From positions 1 to 64,000 of the forward strand of contig CACHML010000008.1 of NCBI GenBank assembly GCA_902580945.1: a stretch of DNA of 64,000 nucleotides, read 5' to 3'. The notes beneath the pieces are model-generated. The model did no database searches, was not told the DNA's origin, and saw only the letters and a program-made list of their open reading frames with translations. Of this stretch, positions 10,100-19,467 are shown piece by piece. Made by a program: the position numbers and the translations under genes. The DNA is from an uncultured Pelagibacteraceae bacterium (GTDB taxonomy: Bacteria; Pseudomonadota; Alphaproteobacteria; Pelagibacterales; Pelagibacteraceae). Every line of letters begins with the position of its first letter. Within the stretch, counting starts at the first letter, position 1.

Positions 10100-10130
10100 T
10101 ATTACTGTTTAAATATTTATCAGTAATATT

Positions 10131-11318
10131 TTAATAAATATAGTCCCGAGTGTTAGGAACAGAAATATTATCTTTAGATAATTGTAACTGAAATACAACC
10201 TGATCTCCCCATTTAAATGCCATTTCACAACTGGCTAAGTAAAATTCCCACATTCTAAAAAATTTTTCGTCAAACATCCCTAAAACTATCTCTTTTTTAG
10301 ATAAGAATCTCTCCTTCCAGTTTCTTAGTGTAAGTGCATAGTGCATTCTAAGAACTTCAATATCAGACACTATAAGACCAGACTTTTCTATGGGTTTTGC
10401 CACCTCACTCAAGCTTGGTGTGTAACCACCTGGAAAAATATACTTTTGTATCCATGGCTGTGGGTCTCTTGGAGGCATTGAGGAACCAATTGTATGGATT
10501 AATGCTATTCCTTTTTCATTTAAAAGCTTAAAAACTGTATTAAAATATTTTTTATAAAAATTTCTTCCAACATGTTCAAACATTCCAACACTTACAACTC
10601 TATCAAACTTCTCATTTAACTGCCTGTAATCAATAAGTTTAAAGTCTACCTGATTAGACAAATTCATTTCTTTTGCTTTATTATTACTAAATTCAAATTG
10701 ATTTTCTGATAATGTTATACCTGTAACAGTAGCATTTGTTTTCTTCGCTATTGCTAATGCCAATGTTCCCCATCCTGAACCAATATCTAAAACTTTTTGA
10801 TTGGGCTGAATATGTAATTTTTTTATAATATGATCGATCTTGTTACTTTGAGCTTGTTCAAGCGTATCATTATCATTCTTAAAATAAGCACAAGAATATT
10901 GCCTGTTTTTATCTAAAAACAAATCATAAAGTTTCTCTGATATATCATAATGATGTGCAACATTTTCTTTTGATTTAATAATTTTGTTTAAATTTGTAAG
11001 ATATCCAAAAGTACCTCTTATTTTTTTTATTATTGCTCCATAAGAATTAATATTTCCTCTACCAATATTTTTAAAAGCTAGTTCCAAAAATTCTGTTAGT
11101 GTTCCATTCTCTATAACAAGAGATCCTTGCATATAAGCCTCACCAAAATATAAATCTGGATTAATAAGAAGCTTCTGCATTAACTTTTGATCAAGCAACT
11201 TAATTACTATTGGCTTTTCTTTTATTGGCTTACCAATTAGATACTTTTTTGAGTTTGAGTCTATAAGTTCAAAACCATCGTCTTTAAATAAATTATTTAA
11301 GAAACTTATTAAACTCAT
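10131..11318 (-). CDS. cfa: Cyclopropane-fatty-acyl-phospholipid synthase family methyltransferase
   Basis: AHHYDISEKLYDLFLDKNRQYSCAYF, VLDIGSGWGTLA, VGMFEHVG motifs. Confidence 0.93.
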   Translation of the reverse strand: MSLISFLNNLFKDDGFELIDSNSKKYLIGKPIKEKPIVIKLLDQKLMQKLLINPDLYFGEAYMQGSLVIENGTLTEFLELAFKNIGRGNINSYGAIIKKIRGTFGYLTNLNKIIKSKENVAHHYDISEKLYDLFLDKNRQYSCAYFKNDNDTLEQAQSNKIDHIIKKLHIQPNQKVLDIGSGWGTLALAIAKKTNATVTGITLSENQFEFSNNKAKEMNLSNQVDFKLIDYRQLNEKFDRVVSVGMFEHVGRNFYKKYFNTVFKLLNEKGIALIHTIGSSMPPRDPQPWIQKYIFPGGYTPSLSEVAKPIEKSGLIVSDIEVLRMHYALTLRNWKERFLSKKEIVLGMFDEKFFRMWEFYLASCEMAFKWGDQVVFQLQLSKDNISVPNTRDYIY

Positions 11319-11319
11319 T

Positions 11320-12204
11320 TTATGCAGCTCTTAATAATTCTATATTGAAATTAAGTTTTTTTAAATTTGATAGAAGATCATTTTTGTCTGTTTCTTCTAA
11401 TAGTTTAAGGGGAGGTAGAAGATTCTTATAAATTGAATTTTTTTCAGCCATTAAAGTATGAAGACCTGAAATTAAATTATATTTGTCAAAAGATATTCTT
11501 ACATCACACAAATTTTGATTTAAGGAAAGTGATTGGTTGTTGTGAAAGTTATCATAGATTTGTCTTGCTAAATTCCCTGTAACATTTGTTGTTGCTGTAA
11601 TTATGCCATGACAGCCTACCTCCAATCCCTTTAAAAGTTTTGTCTCAGATCCTGGAAAAATTGAAAAATTTTTTATTTTCAAATTTTCAAATAGATTATA
11701 ACTACTGTCTTTTACGCCTACAATTTGATTAGGAAAAATATTAACCAAATGCTGAATGCATTCAGGACTAAATTTATAGCCAGAAAGTTTCTCGAAATTA
11801 TACAAAATAATCTTACAATCATTTACTTGTTCAATTATTTTTGTATAAAAATTTATTACGTCTTTATCATCATATTTATAATACGCCGGAGGCATAATTA
11901 AAAAAGTATTAAAATTCATACTTTTAGAAATTTTTATTAAATTTATATTATCTGACAGAGAATTAAGGCCAGTGCCAATTATAAATTTATCCTTATATCT
12001 ACTTTTAGGTAACTGGTTAATTAATTGAATTTTTTCGCTTAAAGAAATCAATTGTGATTGGCCGGTACTTCCAAAAAAAACTACTCCATGACAACCGGCG
12101 TCTATAACATTTTCTGCATGCTTAATTGTATTATCAATATCTAGAGAAAGATCACTCTTAAGTATTGATAAAGAGGCAGCAAAAATACCCTTTAATTCGA
12201 ACAT
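11320..12204 (-). CDS. Dihydrodipicolinate synthase/N-acetylneuraminate lyase family protein
   Basis: GVVFFGSTGQSQLISLSEK, ILYNFEKLSG, VGVKDSSYN motifs of the DapA/NanA family. Confidence 0.85.
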   Translation of the reverse strand: MFELKGIFAASLSILKSDLSLDIDNTIKHAENVIDAGCHGVVFFGSTGQSQLISLSEKIQLINQLPKSRYKDKFIIGTGLNSLSDNINLIKISKSMNFNTFLIMPPAYYKYDDKDVINFYTKIIEQVNDCKIILYNFEKLSGYKFSPECIQHLVNIFPNQIVGVKDSSYNLFENLKIKNFSIFPGSETKLLKGLEVGCHGIITATTNVTGNLARQIYDNFHNNQSLSLNQNLCDVRISFDKYNLISGLHTLMAEKNSIYKNLLPPLKLLEETDKNDLLSNLKKLNFNIELLRAA

Positions 12205-12258
12205 GTAATAAAATTAATATAAAATAAAATTTAGTAAAGTACTAATATTTTTAAAGAT

Positions 12259-12765
12259 TTATATACTCTTAATTACTATTTCTTTAGCCTCATTCACAAT
12301 TGATGCTAGCCTATTTAACTCAGGACTAACATCTGGATGTATCTTTTTCATAATTTTTTTATAAGAGTTTAAAATTTCACTTTTTGAATATTTTTTTTTT
12401 GGATCTAAATTTAAAATTTTATATGCCTCCTCTAAATTCATACTCTGTTGGGGGCTTGTTTGATTAAAATTATTGAAATTAAATCTTCCTGAATTTCTTA
12501 AAACTCTAAACAGACCCCAAAGTCTTAATAATTGAAAAAGTGATATTCCTGCCTTAGTTTTAATTAAAGGCAATATGGCTAACACAAAAGGTAACGAAAA
12601 AATATATCTACCGGCATACACCATTACAAAAGCAAGCAAAATTGAAGATAAAATTATTATTGTCCTTATAAATTTTGAAATTTTTTTCGCAGACGTTCTA
12701 GCAAACCAATTGAGGATAACGTAGACAATTAGGAAAATAATAACTGTTATAAAAAAAATATTCAT
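12259..12765 (-). CDS. Membrane-anchored DnaJ-domain protein
   Basis: N-terminal hydrophobic helices, C-terminal EAYKILNLDPKKKYSKSEILNSYKKIMKKIHPD. Confidence 0.85.
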   Translation of the reverse strand: MNIFFITVIIFLIVYVILNWFARTSAKKISKFIRTIIILSSILLAFVMVYAGRYIFSLPFVLAILPLIKTKAGISLFQLLRLWGLFRVLRNSGRFNFNNFNQTSPQQSMNLEEAYKILNLDPKKKYSKSEILNSYKKIMKKIHPDVSPELNRLASIVNEAKEIVIKSI

Positions 12766-12783
12766 ATATTAATAATTCTCTCT

Positions 12784-14859
12784 ATGAAAATACCACAACT
12801 TGAAAAAAAACCTGAGATAAAATCTTGTCACAATACAACATGGGAGGATAACTATAGCTGGATACATCAATCTAATATACTTGAGGTTCTAAAAGACAGC
12901 TCAAAACTATTACCAAAAGTAAGAGAGTATCTAGAAAAAGAAAATAATTACTTCGAGTTTCAAATGAATGATACCAAATTAATTAGAAAAAAAATTTTTG
13001 ACGAAATCAAAGGAAGAATTAAATTAGATGATGAGTCTTTGCCTTATAAAGATAAAAACTATGAATATTGGACGAAAACTACAACAAAAGGAAATTACTC
13101 AATAAAATTAAGAAGAAAGATTGGAGAAGAAAAAATTGAGGAAATATGGAATGGAGATATTGAAAAAGAAAAATTAAATACTGAATATTTTGGTTTAGGA
13201 GATCTTGAAGTAAGCTTTAATGACAAATACCTCGGATATTCTCTCGACTTGAAAGGTTCTGAATATTATACAATTTATATAAGAGATATAAATTCAAATA
13301 AATTAATTACCGAACAAATAAAAGAAACGAGTGGTAGCATAGAATTTAGTTTGGATGATAAATATATTTTTTATTCTAAACTAGATAAAAATCACAGACC
13401 TAGAACTATTTATAGGCACAAAATTGGTACATCAGTAAAAGAGGATTTATTAGTTTTTGAAGAAAAAAGTGAGGCATTTACTGTGGGAATTGGACTTACA
13501 TCAGATGAAAAATATTTTATAATCACAAGTTCTGATCATAACACTTCAGAACAGTATTTTTTTAAAGTTGACGAAAATATTCCTAATCCTAAATTAATTC
13601 AAAAAAGACAAAGAGGTATAATTTACTCTATAAACTCGTGGGATAATTATTTTTACAAACATACTAATGAAAACGCCGAGGATTTTAAAATTGATAAATG
13701 TAAAGATATACTTGAACAAAAATGGGAGTCATTCATTGCTGCAAAAGAAGAGGTTTTAATTGGAGGCTTAGTTTTTTTAAATAATTGGATCATAAGATCT
13801 GAAACTTCAAATGCGCTTGGTAAAATAATTTTAAGAGATCCTAAAACAAATAAAGAAGAAGAAATTCATTTTAGCGATGAAAAGGTAATAGTTCCAAGTA
13901 TATCTTTAATTCAAAAAGATAAGAACACAGACAATGTATATTTATCATATTCCTCACCCAAAACACCAGGAAAAACATTTTTATATAATTTAAAATCAAA
14001 AGAAAAAAAAATTGTAAAAGAACAAGAAATACCATCTGGACACAATCCAGACGATTATATAGTTGAACGTCTTGAGTGCTCATCGCATGATGGAAGAATG
14101 GTTCCAATAACCATAACTAGACATAAAAATACAATTTTGGATGGATCGGCTAATCTTTTGCTTTACGGTTATGGTTCGTATGGAAATTCAATGTCTCCGG
14201 GTTTTTCGTCAACGCGTTTAAGTTTAATTGATAGAAGCATTATTTGGGTTACCGCGCATATTAGAGGAGGAATGGAAAGAGGAATGAAATGGTGGAAAGA
14301 GGGAAAGCTCTTAAACAAAAAAAATACATTTGAGGATTATATAGCTGTTGGAAAATATCTGGTTGAAAAAAAATATACATCTAAAGGTAAAATTATAGGA
14401 ATGGGTGGGTCTGCCGGAGGACTGTTGATGGGTGCAGTTGTAAATCAAGCACCAGAGCTATTTTTAGGTTTAATTATGGCTGTACCATTTGTGGACTCTT
14501 TAACAACCAACCTTGACCATTCATTGCCCTTAACTGTTGGCGAATTTGATGAATTTGGAAATGCAAAAGATAATAAAGATCATTTTGATTATATTTATTC
14601 ATACGCTCCATACAACAACATTAAAAAAATGGATTATCCACATATTTTAATAACAACAAGTCTTAGTGATAATAGAGTTCTTTTTGATGAACCAGCAAAA
14701 TTTACAGCGAAACTAAGAGATTATAAAACAGACAATAATTTATTACTTTTAAAAACCGAAATGAATGCTGGTCACGGTGGAAAATCTGGAAGAGATGGCG
14801 CAATTGAAGAAATAGCTCTAGATTATGCTTTTGCATTAAAAATTGCCAAGAAAATTTAG
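12784..14859 (+). CDS. ptrB: Oligopeptidase B / prolyl oligopeptidase family S9
   Basis: GYGSYGNSMSPGF, HIRGGMERGMKWW, GGSAGGLLMGAV catalytic Ser motif, NAGHGGKSGR. Confidence 0.92.
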   Translation: MKIPQLEKKPEIKSCHNTTWEDNYSWIHQSNILEVLKDSSKLLPKVREYLEKENNYFEFQMNDTKLIRKKIFDEIKGRIKLDDESLPYKDKNYEYWTKTTTKGNYSIKLRRKIGEEKIEEIWNGDIEKEKLNTEYFGLGDLEVSFNDKYLGYSLDLKGSEYYTIYIRDINSNKLITEQIKETSGSIEFSLDDKYIFYSKLDKNHRPRTIYRHKIGTSVKEDLLVFEEKSEAFTVGIGLTSDEKYFIITSSDHNTSEQYFFKVDENIPNPKLIQKRQRGIIYSINSWDNYFYKHTNENAEDFKIDKCKDILEQKWESFIAAKEEVLIGGLVFLNNWIIRSETSNALGKIILRDPKTNKEEEIHFSDEKVIVPSISLIQKDKNTDNVYLSYSSPKTPGKTFLYNLKSKEKKIVKEQEIPSGHNPDDYIVERLECSSHDGRMVPITITRHKNTILDGSANLLLYGYGSYGNSMSPGFSSTRLSLIDRSIIWVTAHIRGGMERGMKWWKEGKLLNKKNTFEDYIAVGKYLVEKKYTSKGKIIGMGGSAGGLLMGAVVNQAPELFLGLIMAVPFVDSLTTNLDHSLPLTVGEFDEFGNAKDNKDHFDYIYSYAPYNNIKKMDYPHILITTSLSDNRVLFDEPAKFTAKLRDYKTDNNLLLLKTEMNAGHGGKSGRDGAIEEIALDYAFALKIAKKI

Positions 14860-14869
14860 TAAATTACCC

Positions 14870-14897
14870 ATTGAATTTTTAAAATTTATTACCATAT
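14870..14897 (+). promoter_or_regulatory. Candidate heat-shock (sigma32-like) promoter for hsp20
   Basis: TTGAA (14871-14875), 14-bp spacer, tACCATaT (14890-14897) versus CTTGAA / CCCCATnT. Confidence 0.45.
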
Positions 14898-14904
14898 ATA
14901 ATTA

Positions 14905-14927
14905 GTAAGTCGCCTAATGGGACTTAC
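14905..14927 (+). promoter_or_regulatory. Hairpin gtaagtc-g-cc-taat-gg-gacttac in the hsp20 5' leader
   Basis: 7-bp stem, single bulged G, 2 more GC pairs and a TAAT loop; starts at about the predicted transcription start. Confidence 0.5.
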
Positions 14928-14962
14928 ATAAATTAACTTGCTTAACAAAAGGAGTAAATATT

Positions 14963-15409
14963 ATGACAAGTAAGGACCTATCAATCTTTAACTCACTAAG
15001 GCCGTTTTCTATTGGTTTTGACGATATGTTTGACCAATTTGAAAATATGCTTGGTAATGGTGGAATAACAATGCAATCAAATTATCCCCCATACAACATA
15101 AGAAAGACTGGCAAAGATAACTATTCTATTGAAGTTGCATTAGCTGGTTTTAATAAAAATGATGTTGAAGTAGAGTTTGAGGATAATTTATTAACTGTGA
15201 GAACAAAACAGATAAATAAGTCTGAAGATAAAAATGAAGACGGTGAAATAATTCATAAAGGAATTTCACAAAGACAATTCGCAAGATCTTTCACTATTGC
15301 AGATGATGTTAAAGTAAATGGTGCAGAACTTAAGGATGGTCTTTTGACAATTGCCTGTGAGAGAATTTTACCAGATCATAAGAAAAAAAGACTTATCGAT
15401 ATTAAGTAA
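14963..15409 (+). CDS. Small heat-shock protein, Hsp20/IbpA family
   Basis: YPPYNIRKTGKDNYSIEVALAGFNKNDVEVEFEDN alpha-crystallin motif; RBS AGGAG upstream. Confidence 0.95.
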   Translation: MTSKDLSIFNSLRPFSIGFDDMFDQFENMLGNGGITMQSNYPPYNIRKTGKDNYSIEVALAGFNKNDVEVEFEDNLLTVRTKQINKSEDKNEDGEIIHKGISQRQFARSFTIADDVKVNGAELKDGLLTIACERILPDHKKKRLIDIK

Positions 15410-15425
15410 ATAATTTTTAACCTTG

Positions 15426-15448
15426 CTTGTGGGGTTCCTCCCCACAAG
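15426..15448. terminator. Bidirectional-type terminator hairpin between convergent genes
   Basis: CTTGTGGGG-TTCCT-CCCCACAAG, 9-bp perfect stem. Confidence 0.8.
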
Positions 15449-15449
15449 T

Positions 15450-15755
15450 TTAAAAGCAACCACTAGAACTAAAAGCTATAATAGTACCATTAGCATTAAC
15501 CTCAAACCTTCTCTCACAAGGCAGGCCATACTTTTTAGTTTTATAAATTAAAACTTCATTACCTGTACTGTTAATTATATCTTCAGTAGGAGCTCCAAGC
15601 TCTAGCTTCATTTTATTTACATCACCACCTACAAATAATCCGTATTTTTGGTTCTCTTTTTCTGCAGCCTCATCAGTTTTATTTTTAATGGTCTGACATG
15701 CAGTAGTAAAAAAAAGGATAGATATAAATACAATTACGAATCTAAATTTCATCAT
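15450..15755 (-). CDS. Small lipoprotein
   Basis: Signal peptide with lipobox FFTTACQ; compact C-terminal domain LGAPTEDIINSTGNEVLIYKTKK, resembling SmpA/OmlA-type proteins. Confidence 0.75.
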   Translation of the reverse strand: MMKFRFVIVFISILFFTTACQTIKNKTDEAAEKENQKYGLFVGGDVNKMKLELGAPTEDIINSTGNEVLIYKTKKYGLPCERRFEVNANGTIIAFSSSGCF

Positions 15756-15891
15756 GTGTATATATTACTGAAATGTGTCCAAAGATTAACTTAAAAGTTG
15801 AATAAATAGTAAGTTTTCCCTCAAAAACTGATTTATTTATTGTATTTATATAGCTTAATTCATAATTTTTATAATTAACTACAAGATTCTT

Positions 15892-17391
15892 ATGAACACA
15901 AAACTGAGGGTGTCAGAAATATCAAAAATATATCCAGGCTGTGTTGCTAACAACAAAGTTTCATTGAAGTTTGAAAGTGGAAAAATATACGCTTTATTAG
16001 GAGAAAATGGTGCGGGTAAGTCAACTCTAGTTAAAATTTTATCTGGAGTAGTAAAACCTGACAAAGGTGAAGTCTTTTTAAATAATGTGAGTATAAAACT
16101 TAACTCTCCACTTGACGCCAAAAAAAACAATATCGGAATGGTATTTCAACATTTCAATTTATTTGAAACTTTATCTGTATTTGAAAACTTAAGTATAGAT
16201 AGCGATAAAAAAAATGAGGACTTAAGACTATCAGTTAATAGTATCTTAAAAAAATATAATTTTAAAATTGATTTAGATATTCCAGTTTTAAATTTATCAG
16301 CTGGTCAAAAACAAAAAGTTGAAATTATTAGATGTTTAATCAGAAATCCTAAAGTATTGATAATGGACGAACCCACATCTGTCTTAACTGAACAAGAAAC
16401 GGAAGATCTATTTGTTTCATTAAAGCAGTTTTCAGATGAGGGGATATTAATAATTTACATTACTCACAAATTAAAAGAAGTACTTTCACTTTGTGATGAA
16501 GTAGCAGTTATGAGAAAAGGTAAAGTAGTCTCTGTAAGTAATACAAAGGAAGAAAAAATTGAAACTTTAGCTAATAAGATGGTTGGAGAAAATTTAAATA
16601 CGATAAAAAAAAAAATTAATAATTTCAAATATAGTGAAGAAATTTTAAAAATCTCAAATTTAAATTTTAGAAGTGACGATCCTTACGAAACAAACTTAAT
16701 TAATTTAAATTTTTCATTAAAAAAAGGAGAATGTTTAGGGATAGCAGGGATTTCAGGAAATGGACAAAGTGAATTATTTCAAATTTTAAGTGGAGAAATA
16801 ATTACTGATTATACCTCTATAAAATTTAGAAACAAAGAAATAAGCAAGCTCAATCCAAGAGAAAGAAGAGAGTACCTTATGGCTTTCTCACCTGAAGATC
16901 GTATTTCCCAAGCCGCTGTTCCAGAATTAAAGATTTATGAAAATGTTGCATTAAATAACTTTAAATCTTCAAACTTTTTTGAAAAAGGATTAGTAAACGA
17001 AAAAAAAATAAAAGAACACTCAAAGAAAATACTCTCCAATTTTTCTGTAAATACTGATAATGTCGAATTGAAAAGTCAATTTTTATCTGGAGGAAATCTT
17101 CAAAAGTTAATTATAGGAAGAGAATTAATTACTTCTCCAGAACTCTTGGTTTGCTTCAATCCCACTTGGGGGCTTGATGTCGGTGCTATCAATTATATTC
17201 ATGAAACTCTTATAAATATCAATGAACAAGGTAAATCCTCTATATTAATTTCTACAGATAACGACGAACTTTTAAAATTAAGCGATAGGATATGCGTAAT
17301 TTATAAAGGTAAATTATCAAAAATCATGGATGTAAATGAAGTTACTCCTGAAAAATTAGGAATTTTAATGGGAGGAGGTTCAATTGATTAA
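15892..17391 (+). CDS. BMP-type (nucleoside/purine) ABC transporter, duplicated ATP-binding protein
   Basis: Two ABC domains: GENGAGKSTLVKIL/LSAGQKQKVEI and GISGNGQSELFQIL/LSGGNLQKLIIGRE. Confidence 0.92.
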   Translation: MNTKLRVSEISKIYPGCVANNKVSLKFESGKIYALLGENGAGKSTLVKILSGVVKPDKGEVFLNNVSIKLNSPLDAKKNNIGMVFQHFNLFETLSVFENLSIDSDKKNEDLRLSVNSILKKYNFKIDLDIPVLNLSAGQKQKVEIIRCLIRNPKVLIMDEPTSVLTEQETEDLFVSLKQFSDEGILIIYITHKLKEVLSLCDEVAVMRKGKVVSVSNTKEEKIETLANKMVGENLNTIKKKINNFKYSEEILKISNLNFRSDDPYETNLINLNFSLKKGECLGIAGISGNGQSELFQILSGEIITDYTSIKFRNKEISKLNPRERREYLMAFSPEDRISQAAVPELKIYENVALNNFKSSNFFEKGLVNEKKIKEHSKKILSNFSVNTDNVELKSQFLSGGNLQKLIIGRELITSPELLVCFNPTWGLDVGAINYIHETLININEQGKSSILISTDNDELLKLSDRICVIYKGKLSKIMDVNEVTPEKLGILMGGGSID

Positions 17392-18458
17392 AATTGAAAA
17401 ACGTAATGATGTTTCGCCCTCAATTTACTTTTTAACTCCAATTTTAGCTATTTTTCTAACTTTATTTGGTGGAGGGATAATTTTTTATGTGTTGGGTTTC
17501 AATCCTATTGAAGCTTTAAAATTTTTTTTTGTAACACCTATTTCTGACTTATACGGCTTTAGCGAGCTCTTAGTAAAAGCAACACCACTTTGCTTAATAG
17601 CAATAGGTTTATCTTTTTGTTTTAAAAGTAACAATTGGAACATTGGTGCCGAAGGACAACTCATTTTTGGGGGGGATTGTAGGTGGTGGGGTTGCTTTAT
17701 TGTTTTATGGTCATGATGGTTTTTATGTTTTACCAATAATTATTTTATCTGGGGCAATTGGAGGAATGATGTTTGCAATGATCCCTGCGATTCTAAAAAC
17801 TTATTTAAATACAAATGAAATTTTAGTCAGCTTAATGCTTGTTTATGTAGCTAAATTATTATTAGATTACTTAGTGGTTGGTCCATGGAGTAATCCTGAG
17901 GGTTTTAACTTTCCTGAAACAAGACAATTTAGTGAGTCTGCAAGAATGCCTATTCTATTTGATGGTTTAAGAATTCATGCAGGAATTTTTATCACTTTAA
18001 TAACTGTATTCTTGAGTTGGCTAATTTTATACAAAACATATTTGGGGTTTCAGATAAAAGTTTCAGGCTTAAGTTTAAAGACTGCGAAATATGCAGGCTA
18101 CAAAGGAAAGACTATGATCATTATTGTTTTTATGATCAGTGGAGCATGTGCGGGTCTTGCAGGAGTCGGGGAAATAACTGGACCCATAGGTCAATTACAT
18201 AGAAACATTTCACCAGACTATGGTTTCACAGCAATAATTGTTGCTTTCTTAGGCAGATTAAATCCAGTTGGAATTATATTTGCTTCACTAATTGTTGCTC
18301 TAACTTATTTAGGTGCAGAAACAGCACAGATTTTTTTACAAGTACCCAAATATACAGGTCAAGTTTTTCAAGGGATGATTTTATTCTTTCTTCTTGGATC
18401 TGATTACTTGCTATTTTTTAAAATAAAATTTTTAGGTCTAAAAAAAAATGAGCTTTGA
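17384..18458 (+). pseudogene. BMP-type ABC transporter permease, reading frame broken at a G7 tract
   Basis: ORFs 17384-17716 and 17643-18458 are two halves of one permease; one G removed at 17669-17675 gives NIGAEGQLIFGGIVGGGVALLFYGHDGF. Confidence 0.88.
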
Positions 18459-19380
18459 TTTAAATTTCATCGGTATACTGATTGGTGCAATTATGGCATC
18501 ATCAGTCCCATTGATACTTGCTGCATCTGGAGAATTAATAACTGAAAGATCTGGTGTTTTAAATCTTGGAGTGGAAGGAATGATGATCATTGGGGCGATT
18601 TCAGGATTTGCATTAATGGTTGTAACAGACAACTTATTTTTAGCTGTAGTTGGCTCAATGATTTCTGGTCTAATTATCTCAATTATTTTTGGTGTGCTTA
18701 CGCAATCGCTTCTCACAAACCATGTTGCTACCGGACTTGCGTTAACAATTTTTGGTATCGGGATGTCAGCAATGATAGGAAAGAATTTTGTAGGAATACC
18801 GGGCAAAGAATTTCCCTTGTTATTTGTTAATCTTAAGGAAAATATTCCTTTTTTAGGACCAATTTTATTCGGACATTCAGTTATATTATATTTTGCTTTT
18901 TTATTGCCCTTTTTGACAAATTATTTTCTAAGAAAAACAAAAATTGGATTAATAATCAGAGCTGTAGGAGACTCACCAACATCAGCATCTAATCAGGGAA
19001 TTAATGTAACTTTAGTAAGATATAGTTGTATTCTTTATGGTGGAGCTATGTGTGGATTGGCAGGTGCTTATCTTTCTTTAATTTACACTCCTCAATGGAT
19101 TGAAAATATGACCGGAGGAAGAGGGTGGATTGCACTCGCATTAGTAGTTTTTGCAACATGGAGCCCAATAAAAGTTTTGATAGGAGCATTAATATTTGGT
19201 GGAATAACAATTTTGCAATTACATATGCAAGCTGTAGGTTTAAGAATTCCAGTTCAATTATTAAGTGCATTGCCATACATCATGACAATAATAGTTTTAG
19301 TTGTAATTTCTCGTGACAGTAGAAAAATAAAACTAAATACACCAACTTCTTTGGGACAAATCTTCTATAAGGAAAAGTGA
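18448..19380 (+). CDS. BMP-type ABC transporter permease, second subunit
   Basis: LILAASGELITERSGVLNLGVEGMMIIGAISGF, typical of YufQ-like permeases. Confidence 0.93.
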   Translation: MSFDLNFIGILIGAIMASSVPLILAASGELITERSGVLNLGVEGMMIIGAISGFALMVVTDNLFLAVVGSMISGLIISIIFGVLTQSLLTNHVATGLALTIFGIGMSAMIGKNFVGIPGKEFPLLFVNLKENIPFLGPILFGHSVILYFAFLLPFLTNYFLRKTKIGLIIRAVGDSPTSASNQGINVTLVRYSCILYGGAMCGLAGAYLSLIYTPQWIENMTGGRGWIALALVVFATWSPIKVLIGALIFGGITILQLHMQAVGLRIPVQLLSALPYIMTIIVLVVISRDSRKIKLNTPTSLGQIFYKEK

Positions 19381-19467
19381 TGTTAGCTATTCCAAAATAA
19401 ATATTTTTTTTTATTAGAATCTTGCATAGTTTGTAGTATCACAAAATTAAATTTAAAGGGGAATCAA

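Noticed and set aside
18438-18806. Minus-strand 122-aa ORF, plus similar antisense ORFs at 26646-27089 and 27696-28106
   Set aside because: Lie entirely within well-supported membrane protein genes on the other strand; composition typical of antisense shadow ORFs.
19125-19316. Plus-strand Ser/Asn-rich ORF within the second permease
   Set aside because: Alternate-frame shadow inside a clearly recognised permease.
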